A program made the position numbers and the translations under genes. A stretch of 41,108 bases of DNA, taken from positions 1 to 41,108 of the forward strand of contig JBIQJZ010000001.1 of NCBI GenBank assembly GCA_044507115.1. Reading direction: 5' to 3'. Source of the DNA: Chryseosolibacter sp044507115 (GTDB lineage: Bacteria > Bacteroidota > Bacteroidia > Cytophagales > Cyclobacteriaceae). Of this stretch, positions 24,359 to 32,499 are shown piece after piece (positions within the stretch are counted from its first letter, which is position 1; every line of letters begins with the position of its first letter). The notes below the pieces were generated by a model. The model was not told the origin of the DNA, did no database searches, and saw only the letters and a program-made list of their open reading frames with translations.

Positions 24359-26737
24359 TCAAACCTTCACACCCATGTTCTCGCCCAACAGCGTAAACTG
24401 CTCAAGCCAGGCTTGTGAGCGTGCGTCATTCGTCTTTGATATCTCAAAAAACAGGTTTTGACTTCGGTAGAGATTCGGACGCAGATTGAATCTCTTCAAG
24501 AGTGGAAAAAGTCTGTTTAGGCGTTCTATTCTTCGCAGGCTGTCGCGCTCGGCGCCGATCCTCTTGAGTTCTTTGAAAATACTCTCACCCGCAAGGTGTT
24601 CGACTTTTCCAGGATCTTCTATACGTAGATCCCACGTTGCAAGCTCAGCAATAACTCGTTCGACCATTCGAATGTTGATCTTCTCCGCTTTGAAAGACTT
24701 GAGAAGATCGGCATTCAGGATGTATTCAAAGGTTGTACGGTATGCGTTGGGAATTGGAATGTCGTTATTGGCGAGGGCCGTTACAAGCGGGTAATCCCGG
24801 TTGTAGATGCGCCGAAGGGATTCCTCCAAGTCTAGCAGGCTTTGATGTGTAATCAGGTTGAACACTTTGCGTTTCTCATCCTGGAACAACTGCCAGATCG
24901 TATAGGTCTCCGGACCAAAATACGTTTGCATAAGGCCGATCACGTCGCCAAGTCGTGACTCCTGAAACGCGCTGATCATGCGTGCCTGCATGCTCGCAAA
25001 TCGATCATCCTCCATTTCGAGTGAAATGTTCCCGATGATATTGTGCTTGCCCAGGTAGATAACAGCGAAAACGAATTTCTGTTCCGAACGGGTCACGTTT
25101 GAACGAACCTTTGTCACACCCAGAACAAGCCTCTGCTCACCGGCAGCCTTACGGATGAATAGCTCGTTCGACGTGGTGTAGTTGAACACGGGAAACGACT
25201 CGAGATCTTCCTCAAAAATTGAAGACACCGCATAGTGCATACCTACTCGCTTCAGGTTTATCTTTGCAGGTAACACGAGCCTGGTGTAGATCGTCGCGGC
25301 ATTCCCATACGCCGGTACATTGCTAGGCGCAGCTTCGAGGCGCTTCAGAAATTCCTGCTCAAGATTTCGAACACTTATCTGGGACGTTAATTGAATTGCG
25401 CGACATGCGTACTGAAGAATCTGAGTAGTTTCAATACCGGATATTTCATCGAAAAACCAACCGCAGCTTGTATACATTAGCATCGCGTTTCGCTGCACCT
25501 CCATGCAACGAAGTACAGTCTGCTGCTCAACGGTCTGACTGCAATGCTCGCGCATGAACTTGCGAATGGTCTCATCGGAGCGCTTCAGGATGACGTTGAT
25601 ATAGTCATTTCGTGCGGCAATGGGATCTTTGAATATTTCTCCACCCGTACGCTCGAAAATACTCCAGAGCTCGTTGCGCAGCCAGTCCAGCGTTTCGCGC
25701 AAAGGTTTTCTCCACTGCTGATTCCAGTCGGGCTTTCCTCCGGTGTTACATCCGCAGTCATTCCGCCAGCGTTCGACACCGTGCACACAGCTCCATGAAC
25801 TATTCTCATGTATCTGGACCTCATATGCCGGGGCGACGCGCGAAAGATATTGTGCGTAGTTTGTCAACTTAGCGTCCGAATGGCGCTCGATATGATCCAG
25901 GCAGACCGCGAGTGCCATGTCACCGTGCTTATGGTGATGACCATATGTTTCGCCATCGGTTGCAATATGGCACAGTTGCGTTTCGTCACCAGCCTCGTCG
26001 AAGCCATCCAGCAACCGGTCTGCTAGTGATCGTCCGTCATTCAGAAGGCCGTTAAAGGCAACAGCCTGCGAAATGTCTCCATCATAAAAGAACAGGACAA
26101 TTGTACTTCCGGAAGGCAAGCGACAGATATACGAGCGGCGAGTGTCAATTGATTCATTTGCATCGGTCCACTCCTCTTCTCCAAACTTCCGAAAACTCTT
26201 CGCCTGCCGCGGCGCAAGAATCGTAAAGCGGATGTCGTAACGAGCCAGAAGTTCCAGCGTCTCGGTATCAACTGCGGTTTCCGCCAGCCACATCCCTTCC
26301 GGGTGACGATTGAATCGATGGACAAAGTCACGAATACCCCATACGATCTGCGTTTCCTTGTCGGCGCTATTTGCCAACGGCATAATCATATGATTGTAGA
26401 CCTGCGCCAGTGCTGACCCGTGACCGAAGGTCTGAATACTCAGACGGTCAGCCTCCAGAATTGCTTCGTACGAATCGCGATCATTCTGCTCCATCCAGGA
26501 CAGGAGCGTCGGACCGAAATTAAAGCTGATTTTCGCGTAGTTGTTAATTATTTTCGTAATCGCACCGTTTTCGTTTAGAATACGGGACGCGGTGTTGGGA
26601 CCATAACATTCGGCCGAAATCCGCTCGTTCCAGTCGTGATAGGGATGCGCCGAGTCCTGGACCTCGATTGCTTCAAGCCAGGCATTTTCACGGGGTGGCT
26701 GGTAGAAATGCCCGTGAATACATATATATTTTTCCAA
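24359..26737 (-). CDS. GH57-type / DUF3536 glycoside hydrolase
   Basis: A 792-residue cytosolic protein of the GH57 fold, which includes 4-alpha-glucanotransferases, amylases and branching enzymes. The opening HGHFYQPPREN (residues 8-18) and the nucleophile block MWLAETAVD (149-157, Glu153) are GH57 signatures, and FGPTLLSWME and IQTFGHGSALAQVYNH fit the same fold. The C-terminal half corresponds to DUF3536. No signal peptide is seen, so it acts on intracellular glucan. It is the last gene of the glycogen locus, 48 nt after glgB. Whether it branches, disproportionates or hydrolyses glucan is not predictable; a maltose-releasing role would feed the neighbouring maltokinase. Confidence 0.85.
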   Translation of the reverse strand: MEKYICIHGHFYQPPRENAWLEAIEVQDSAHPYHDWNERISAECYGPNTASRILNENGAITKIINNYAKISFNFGPTLLSWMEQNDRDSYEAILEADRLSIQTFGHGSALAQVYNHMIMPLANSADKETQIVWGIRDFVHRFNRHPEGMWLAETAVDTETLELLARYDIRFTILAPRQAKSFRKFGEEEWTDANESIDTRRSYICRLPSGSTIVLFFYDGDISQAVAFNGLLNDGRSLADRLLDGFDEAGDETQLCHIATDGETYGHHHKHGDMALAVCLDHIERHSDAKLTNYAQYLSRVAPAYEVQIHENSSWSCVHGVERWRNDCGCNTGGKPDWNQQWRKPLRETLDWLRNELWSIFERTGGEIFKDPIAARNDYINVILKRSDETIRKFMREHCSQTVEQQTVLRCMEVQRNAMLMYTSCGWFFDEISGIETTQILQYACRAIQLTSQISVRNLEQEFLKRLEAAPSNVPAYGNAATIYTRLVLPAKINLKRVGMHYAVSSIFEEDLESFPVFNYTTSNELFIRKAAGEQRLVLGVTKVRSNVTRSEQKFVFAVIYLGKHNIIGNISLEMEDDRFASMQARMISAFQESRLGDVIGLMQTYFGPETYTIWQLFQDEKRKVFNLITHQSLLDLEESLRRIYNRDYPLVTALANNDIPIPNAYRTTFEYILNADLLKSFKAEKINIRMVERVIAELATWDLRIEDPGKVEHLAGESIFKELKRIGAERDSLRRIERLNRLFPLLKRFNLRPNLYRSQNLFFEISKTNDARSQAWLEQFTLLGENMGVKV

Positions 26738-26785
26738 ATGATTGTCGCGTTTTGTTTTGAGAGGTTCTACCTCGATTCTTCCGAC

Positions 26786-28753
26786 CTACGTACCAATATC
26801 TTGTAATTCAAACTCACTTACTTCCTTCTCTAGCTTGAGGACGGATATGGCAAGAGGAGGCAAATTTAATGAAACTGAGTAATCTCTACCATGAAATTTC
26901 ACGGGGGCGGTATTCATCAGGGCCTGATTCAGCACCCCACTTCCGCCAAAGCGCATGTCGTCGGAATTAAATACTTCGCGCCATTGACCGCGGAAGGGCA
27001 CGCCTACACGGTAGAGATATCGCACGGTAGGGGTAAAATTGCAGACAACGATCAGAACGTCGTCCTTGCGATCGGCATTTCGCTGGTAGATGATCACGCT
27101 GTTTTCCTGGTCCCCGTAGTCCACCCATTGAAACCCTCGATGGTCGAACGGATACCGGTACAGCGCCTTCTCCTCTTTGTAGAAGGCATTCAACTCCTTT
27201 ACCAGCCGGCGCACGCCACGATGAAGGTCATAGTCCAGGAGGTGCCAGTCGAGGCTGCGATCGTGATTCCATTCGGCGGACTGTCCAATCTCGCCGCCCA
27301 TAAACAATAGTTTTGTGCCTGGGTGGGTGAACATGTAAGCAAAGAGAAGCCTCAGGTTGGCAAACTTCTGCCATTCATCTCCTGGCATCTTGCCAAGGAG
27401 AGAACCCTTCCCGTGAACGACCTCGTCGTGCGAAAGCGGAAGCATGAAGTTCTCGGTAAACGCATACATGATACTGAACGTAATCTCGTTCTGATGATAC
27501 TTGCGATGCACCGGATCCAGCGAGAAGTAGCGCAACGTATCGTGCATCCAACCCATCATCCATTTCTGCCCAAAACCAAGTCCACCGAGGTAGGTTGGAC
27601 GTGAAACACCCGACCATGAGGTCGACTCTTCGGCTACTGTGACAACGTCGGGGAAGTTGAGATAAACCACCTCGTTGAATTCCTTGAGAAACGTGATCGC
27701 TTCAATATTCTCGTTCCCTCCATACGCATTCGGAATCCACTCCCCTTCCTTTCGCGAGTAGTCGAGGTAGAGCATCGACGCGACAGCATCAACCCGAAGA
27801 CCGTCCGCGTGGAAGCGGTCCAGCCAGAACAAGGCATTGCTGATCAGAAATGAACGAACTTCACTGCGACCATAGTTGAAAATATAGCTCTTCCAATCCG
27901 GATGAAAACCTTTGCGCGGATCAGCATGCTCGTAAAGATGCGTTCCATCAAACTTGTAGAGACCGTGTGCGTCGCCGGGGAAATGCGAGGGCACCCAATC
28001 AAGGATAACTCCGATTCCGGCGCGATGAAGGCAATCGATCAGATACATGAAGTCCTCCGGCGATCCAAAGCGACTAGTGGGTGCGAAGTAGCCGGTGAGT
28101 TGATAACCCCAAGATCCATAAAAAGGGTGTTCCATGACCGGCAAGAACTCAACGTGAGTAAAACCCATTTCACTCACGTACTCAACCAACTCCCGCGCAA
28201 GATCTGGATATGACAAATACTCATTTCCCTGTTTTCTTCTCCAAGATCCCAGGTGTACTTCATAGACGGAGTAAGGTTTCGCTTCGCTGGCTGTCGCCTT
28301 CCTTCGTTCGAGCCACTCGAGATCTCGCCATTCATAACGCGGTTCCCATACGATAGACGCCGTCTTCGGCGGCAACTCGGAATAGAAAGCAAAAGGATCA
28401 GCCTTGTCTACCACTTCACCATCCTGCGCTTCCACTGCGTACTTATAAGCATCGCCGTGTTTGACGTCGGCGAAGAAGCCTTCCCATATCCCGGAGCCAT
28501 CCCAACGCGGAAACAGCTTATGTTGATTCCGCTGCCAATGATTGAAATATCCGAGGACCGAGACGCTCTTGGCATTCGGAGCCCATACGGCAAAGTAGGT
28601 GCCGTCCGCCCCGTCATAATTCACGACATGAGATCCCAGCTTCTCATAGAGCTTGAAGTGTTTCCCCGACCGAAACAGGTGGACGTCGTAGTCGCTAAAC
28701 AGGCTGAAGCTGTCACGTAAGAATTTTTCCGGCTGCTTTTTTTTTGCTCCCAT
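26786..28753 (-). CDS. glgB: 1,4-alpha-glucan branching enzyme GlgB
   Basis: Introduces alpha-1,6 branches into glycogen-like glucan. The 655-residue product has an N-terminal CBM48-type domain (about 45-130, TYFAVWAPNAKSVSVLGYFN) and a GH13 barrel. The barrel carries YEVHLGSW (164-171), the nucleophile in DGLRVDAV (Asp322), the acid/base in VAEEST (375/376), and LSHDEVVHGKGS. The C-terminal domain follows. It lacks the long N1 extension of enterobacterial GlgB. Its ATG overlaps the TGA of the maltokinase gene, giving translational coupling and supporting this start. Branching would act on chains built by GlgE. Confidence 0.95.
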   Translation of the reverse strand: MGAKKKQPEKFLRDSFSLFSDYDVHLFRSGKHFKLYEKLGSHVVNYDGADGTYFAVWAPNAKSVSVLGYFNHWQRNQHKLFPRWDGSGIWEGFFADVKHGDAYKYAVEAQDGEVVDKADPFAFYSELPPKTASIVWEPRYEWRDLEWLERRKATASEAKPYSVYEVHLGSWRRKQGNEYLSYPDLARELVEYVSEMGFTHVEFLPVMEHPFYGSWGYQLTGYFAPTSRFGSPEDFMYLIDCLHRAGIGVILDWVPSHFPGDAHGLYKFDGTHLYEHADPRKGFHPDWKSYIFNYGRSEVRSFLISNALFWLDRFHADGLRVDAVASMLYLDYSRKEGEWIPNAYGGNENIEAITFLKEFNEVVYLNFPDVVTVAEESTSWSGVSRPTYLGGLGFGQKWMMGWMHDTLRYFSLDPVHRKYHQNEITFSIMYAFTENFMLPLSHDEVVHGKGSLLGKMPGDEWQKFANLRLLFAYMFTHPGTKLLFMGGEIGQSAEWNHDRSLDWHLLDYDLHRGVRRLVKELNAFYKEEKALYRYPFDHRGFQWVDYGDQENSVIIYQRNADRKDDVLIVVCNFTPTVRYLYRVGVPFRGQWREVFNSDDMRFGGSGVLNQALMNTAPVKFHGRDYSVSLNLPPLAISVLKLEKEVSEFELQDIGT

Positions 28754-30465
28754 CAGTGTTGCGTTCTTTCCCGGCCACGTTCTCCGAGGTTTCTTCTAAC
28801 CAGATGCTGAATGCCTTTCAGAGGTACCTTCACCCAGTCTGGACGGGCGTTGAGCTCGTATCCAAGCTCATAAACTGCTTTCTCCAGGAGAAAGGTACGA
28901 ATCAACGTGCTATTCTCCGCCGAAAGATCGCGTCCGAGCCCGGCGTGTGTCATATACGAACCCAGGAAAAAACGACTGACGTAATGCTGCCATTGTTCCG
29001 CTGCCAGTTCAAGGACTGTCTGATTCTGATTTCTATACCTGGCGTCTAATAATATCTTGCCGTGCGCAGCATAGTGAAATGAACGCATCATTCCGGCAAC
29101 ATCTTTCAGCGGACTCCGCTTAAGACGCCGGTCGCGAAATGAGAGGCCCGGCTCACCTTCAAAGTCAATGATGACGAAATCGTCACCTGTAAACAATACT
29201 TGTCCCAGGTGGTAGTCGCCATGTATTCGCGTTTTCACCAAAGATTCAGTCGTTTGCGCTCCGATCGAAGACAGGTCGTGAAGGCGATCCCGGTACGACA
29301 GGATCTCACTGGCGAGCGCGCGCGTTTCAGCGTCCAACTGAGGCAAGGAGTCCTGCAACATCCCGAACCGATCATCGACCAGTTGGCGAAAATCGCCGTA
29401 CAGCCCGTTCAGGTCGACCTGGGTGAGAGACTCCGGAACAAACGCCGGGTCAGTGTGCTCCGATGCTAACGCCCGGTGCATTTCGGCTGTTCGCCGCCCA
29501 AGCAGCATGACCTGTTCGGAGAACCCAGACCCGATAAGTTGTTGTATTAGAGGCGGAGCATCGGCAAACATCAGTGTTGTCTTCTCGACCAATCCTGGGA
29601 ACTCCGCTGACCGGGAAAGATTCAACACTGCGTCATAATAAGCGGTCATGGCATTCATGGTCATAACCCATGCGTCACCGAGATTCTGGACGTTCTCCTG
29701 GAGCATTCCGAGTACGATGCTGCCTCCGTCTGCGTCGTTGTATTGGATGCTTCCGCGATACCTTGGAGCATGTCGAAAATCAGTGCGTTCAGTCAGAAAC
29801 CGGATGATCTCCAAGTCTGGATTTATCTCCCGCTCGACTTTCCGATAGAATTTGAAAAAGTATCGGTCACCATAGATAATCGCTGTATTGCTTTGGTCAG
29901 CCTTTAATATTCGAGATTCCTGCGGTACTGAAGCCTGCGCTGTTGGCGCGTCTCCGGCTGAATGGAATATCAGAAATCCTCCGTTCCCATCGGGGAATTG
30001 TCTGCGTCCCTGCATGCTTGCAAACAAAAGATCGCGGAAGTCGCGGCGGTAGCAGCTGTCAGCTATGCAACCCATCCCACCTTCGCGCTGCACGCGACAG
30101 ATCAGGCTGTGGGAAGAATGCTCGTCCAGGGTGGTGACTGCCTGTTCACTGAGAAAGGACACTGGCAAAAAGTACGACTCCCTCGACCCCTGCGCATAGA
30201 TCACTTCGATGATCAAGAGAAAGTGAGTCTCATCCCCTACTTTCAGCGAGACCTGGCTCTGTATCTTGACATCACTGATCACCCTCGCCTTTCCGCCAAA
30301 CCACCGGCATTTCTTCATGAATCCCGGCAGGATCATCCGCTCAAACTCCCTCACCCCCGCATCAAGACCGAACAAGCTTCCCCAGTCCGACGCGGTTTGC
30401 ATCAGCGGCAATTCCTGAAAGATTGCATCCTCAAAACGCTGCGACACGGTCTTCTTCATAGGCAA
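28753..30465 (-). CDS. Free-standing maltokinase
   Basis: Phosphorylates maltose with ATP to maltose 1-phosphate, the donor for GlgE. The 570-residue protein has the maltokinase N-terminal cap (RWFGGKAR near 54-61, then an intermediate beta domain) and an APH-like kinase core with IHGDYHLGQVL (Asp417) and DFEGEPG (434-440). In many bacteria this domain is fused behind trehalose synthase; here it stands alone and no such domain is present. It starts 6 nt after glgE and its stop overlaps the glgB start, so the three genes are translated from one message. It is somewhat longer than actinobacterial Pep2 proteins (about 450). Confidence 0.88.
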   Translation of the reverse strand: MPMKKTVSQRFEDAIFQELPLMQTASDWGSLFGLDAGVREFERMILPGFMKKCRWFGGKARVISDVKIQSQVSLKVGDETHFLLIIEVIYAQGSRESYFLPVSFLSEQAVTTLDEHSSHSLICRVQREGGMGCIADSCYRRDFRDLLFASMQGRRQFPDGNGGFLIFHSAGDAPTAQASVPQESRILKADQSNTAIIYGDRYFFKFYRKVEREINPDLEIIRFLTERTDFRHAPRYRGSIQYNDADGGSIVLGMLQENVQNLGDAWVMTMNAMTAYYDAVLNLSRSAEFPGLVEKTTLMFADAPPLIQQLIGSGFSEQVMLLGRRTAEMHRALASEHTDPAFVPESLTQVDLNGLYGDFRQLVDDRFGMLQDSLPQLDAETRALASEILSYRDRLHDLSSIGAQTTESLVKTRIHGDYHLGQVLFTGDDFVIIDFEGEPGLSFRDRRLKRSPLKDVAGMMRSFHYAAHGKILLDARYRNQNQTVLELAAEQWQHYVSRFFLGSYMTHAGLGRDLSAENSTLIRTFLLEKAVYELGYELNARPDWVKVPLKGIQHLVRRNLGERGRERTQH

Positions 30466-30471
30466 GCGTCT

Positions 30472-32421
30472 TTAAAGGTGCGACTCCTCAATGCGCACCT
30501 TGAACAAGTGAAAGGGCATCTTGTATGGATCCAGTTCCACATAATTCCATTCCTGAGTCCACGTGTAGTGTTCGTCTGTCATCAAATCGTGCAGCTTCAC
30601 GTTGATTCCACCCCGAAGCCCTAATCGATCCAACGGAAGTTGTACGAATCCAGAGCGGCGCTGATGAGAATCGAGATTCACAACAATTAGAAAAATGTCA
30701 GACAGATCATCGGTCGTCTTCAGGTATGCAAGCAGGTTCTCGTCGTGGATTGTGCAGAACTGAAGATTCCACGTCGACTGCAACGCCCGGTGTCCTTTTC
30801 TCGCCTTGTTTATCGCTGTGATAATATCCGTCATGCGATTCACCTTCTTCCAGTCGTAGTGCCTGATCTCATACTTTTCAGAATTCAGATACTCCTCACG
30901 TCCAGGCACCGGCTGGTTTTCATTGAATTCGTATGCTGGTCCGTAGATGCCGTAGCAGGAAGAAAGCGTTGCTGCAAGGGCCAGGCGAATGATGAAGATA
31001 TTCTCCTCCTGGTACTGAAGGTGGAAGGGCAGAATGTCGGGCGTATTGGGCCAAAAATTCGGGCGGAAGTAGTACCGTGACGGACCGGCTACTAATTCCT
31101 GTACGTAGTTCTCGATCTCCGGCTTCGTGACGCGCCATGTGAAATAGGTGTACGATTGGGTGAATCCAATTTTAGCAAGTGACGCCATTACCTTCGGCCT
31201 CGTAAAGGCCTCTGACAGAAAGATGACGTCTTCGTGTTCCTTGTTGACTTCAGCGATCAGCCATTGCCAGAAGCGAATCGGTTTGGTGTGCGGATTGTCA
31301 ACGCGAAAAACCTTGACTCCTTGTCCTATCCAGAACTCAAAGATCGACAACAATTCTTTCCACAAGTTTTGCCAGTCATCAGTCTCAAAGTTGAAGGGGT
31401 AAATGTCCTGGTACTTCTTGGGCGGATTTTCCGCGTATTGAATGCTACCGTCGGGGCGTTGCCGGAACCACTGAGGATGCTCCGTTACGTACGGATGATC
31501 AGGTGCGCACTGCAGGGCGATATCCATGGCGATATCGATCTGCAGTTTACTTGCTTCCTGGATCAGCATCCGAAAATCGTCAAGCGACCCGAGTTCCGGA
31601 TGGATGGCCTTGTGTCCACCTTCGTCACTGCCAATTGCCCAGGGTGAACCAGGTTCTCCGCGCTCGGCCCGGACGTTGTTGTTCTTTCCCTTGCGATTGA
31701 CCTTCCCGATCGGATGAATCGGCGGTAGGTAGAGGACGTCAAAGCCCATCGAAGATATTCTCGGCAGCAAACGCACGACATCGCGAAAGGTACCATGACC
31801 ACCATCGAGCGATGCGGATCGGGGGAAGAGTTCGTACCATGTACTGAAGTTCGCCTTCCGCGACTCAACGATTATGGGAATCTCCCGCTCATAAACAGTC
31901 TCATGCTCGATCAACGGGTGTTCATGAACCAGACTGGCAAATGTGGAACTCAGTACTTTCTGAACGGATTCAGCGTACCGACTCTCATCACCTAACTCAT
32001 CGGCGAGCGTCTGCAAGTGTGGGTTACCTTTGCCAACCCTTCGAAGAAACTCGGCTCCTTCCATCAACTCAACCCGGACGTTAATGGCGGCCTCAGCCTT
32101 TTTCCTGAATCCGTCATACCACGTTTCGAAATGATCGATCCATGCCCTGACTGTAAACAAGTAGTAGCCTTTTTTTGTAACCTGGAAAGATGCTCCCCAG
32201 TTGTCATTCCACCCTGGTTTCAATTCTAGCGTAGACCATGACTCGTTCGACGCATTCCGGTAAAGAACTTGCGCCCGGATATGATCGTGCCCATCCCCGA
32301 AGATGTCGGCTGTGACGTGAACGGTTTCTCCCACGGTGTACTTGGCCGGATAGTGGCCGCCATCTACCTGGGGTTGTACATTCTCAATAATGGCGCGGGC
32401 CTGACCTTTTCGTTCATTCAT
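30472..32421 (-). CDS. glgE: Alpha-1,4-glucan:maltose-1-phosphate maltosyltransferase GlgE
   Basis: Transfers maltosyl units from maltose 1-phosphate to the non-reducing end of alpha-1,4-glucan (GH13_3). At 649 residues it is the normal length. An N-terminal Ig-like domain (about 10-118) leads to a helical insert and the barrel, with YLPPIHPIGKVNRKGKNN (231-248), the nucleophile in VFRVDNPHTKP (Asp375) and the acid/base in FLSEAFTRP (Glu404). The MDIALQCAPDHP block (299-310) is also GlgE-specific. It lies between a GH13 gene upstream (61 nt) and the maltokinase downstream (6 nt). The hairpin just upstream may affect its expression. Confidence 0.96.
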   Translation of the reverse strand: MNERKGQARAIIENVQPQVDGGHYPAKYTVGETVHVTADIFGDGHDHIRAQVLYRNASNESWSTLELKPGWNDNWGASFQVTKKGYYLFTVRAWIDHFETWYDGFRKKAEAAINVRVELMEGAEFLRRVGKGNPHLQTLADELGDESRYAESVQKVLSSTFASLVHEHPLIEHETVYEREIPIIVESRKANFSTWYELFPRSASLDGGHGTFRDVVRLLPRISSMGFDVLYLPPIHPIGKVNRKGKNNNVRAERGEPGSPWAIGSDEGGHKAIHPELGSLDDFRMLIQEASKLQIDIAMDIALQCAPDHPYVTEHPQWFRQRPDGSIQYAENPPKKYQDIYPFNFETDDWQNLWKELLSIFEFWIGQGVKVFRVDNPHTKPIRFWQWLIAEVNKEHEDVIFLSEAFTRPKVMASLAKIGFTQSYTYFTWRVTKPEIENYVQELVAGPSRYYFRPNFWPNTPDILPFHLQYQEENIFIIRLALAATLSSCYGIYGPAYEFNENQPVPGREEYLNSEKYEIRHYDWKKVNRMTDIITAINKARKGHRALQSTWNLQFCTIHDENLLAYLKTTDDLSDIFLIVVNLDSHQRRSGFVQLPLDRLGLRGGINVKLHDLMTDEHYTWTQEWNYVELDPYKMPFHLFKVRIEESHL

Positions 32422-32479
32422 TCGTCGACACTGTTTTCATTTATTGCTGAAACAACCGTACCTGCAATATACGGGATCG

Positions 32480-32499
32480 GCCTCAGCATTCGCTGAGGC
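32480..32499. other. Perfect hairpin at the end of the GH13 gene, upstream of glgE
   Basis: Eight-base arms (GCCTCAGC/GCTGAGGC) flank a 4-base loop. The left part includes the GH13 stop codon and the hairpin is 58 nt before the glgE start. There is no T tract. It could attenuate or stabilise the message between the two genes. Confidence 0.45.
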
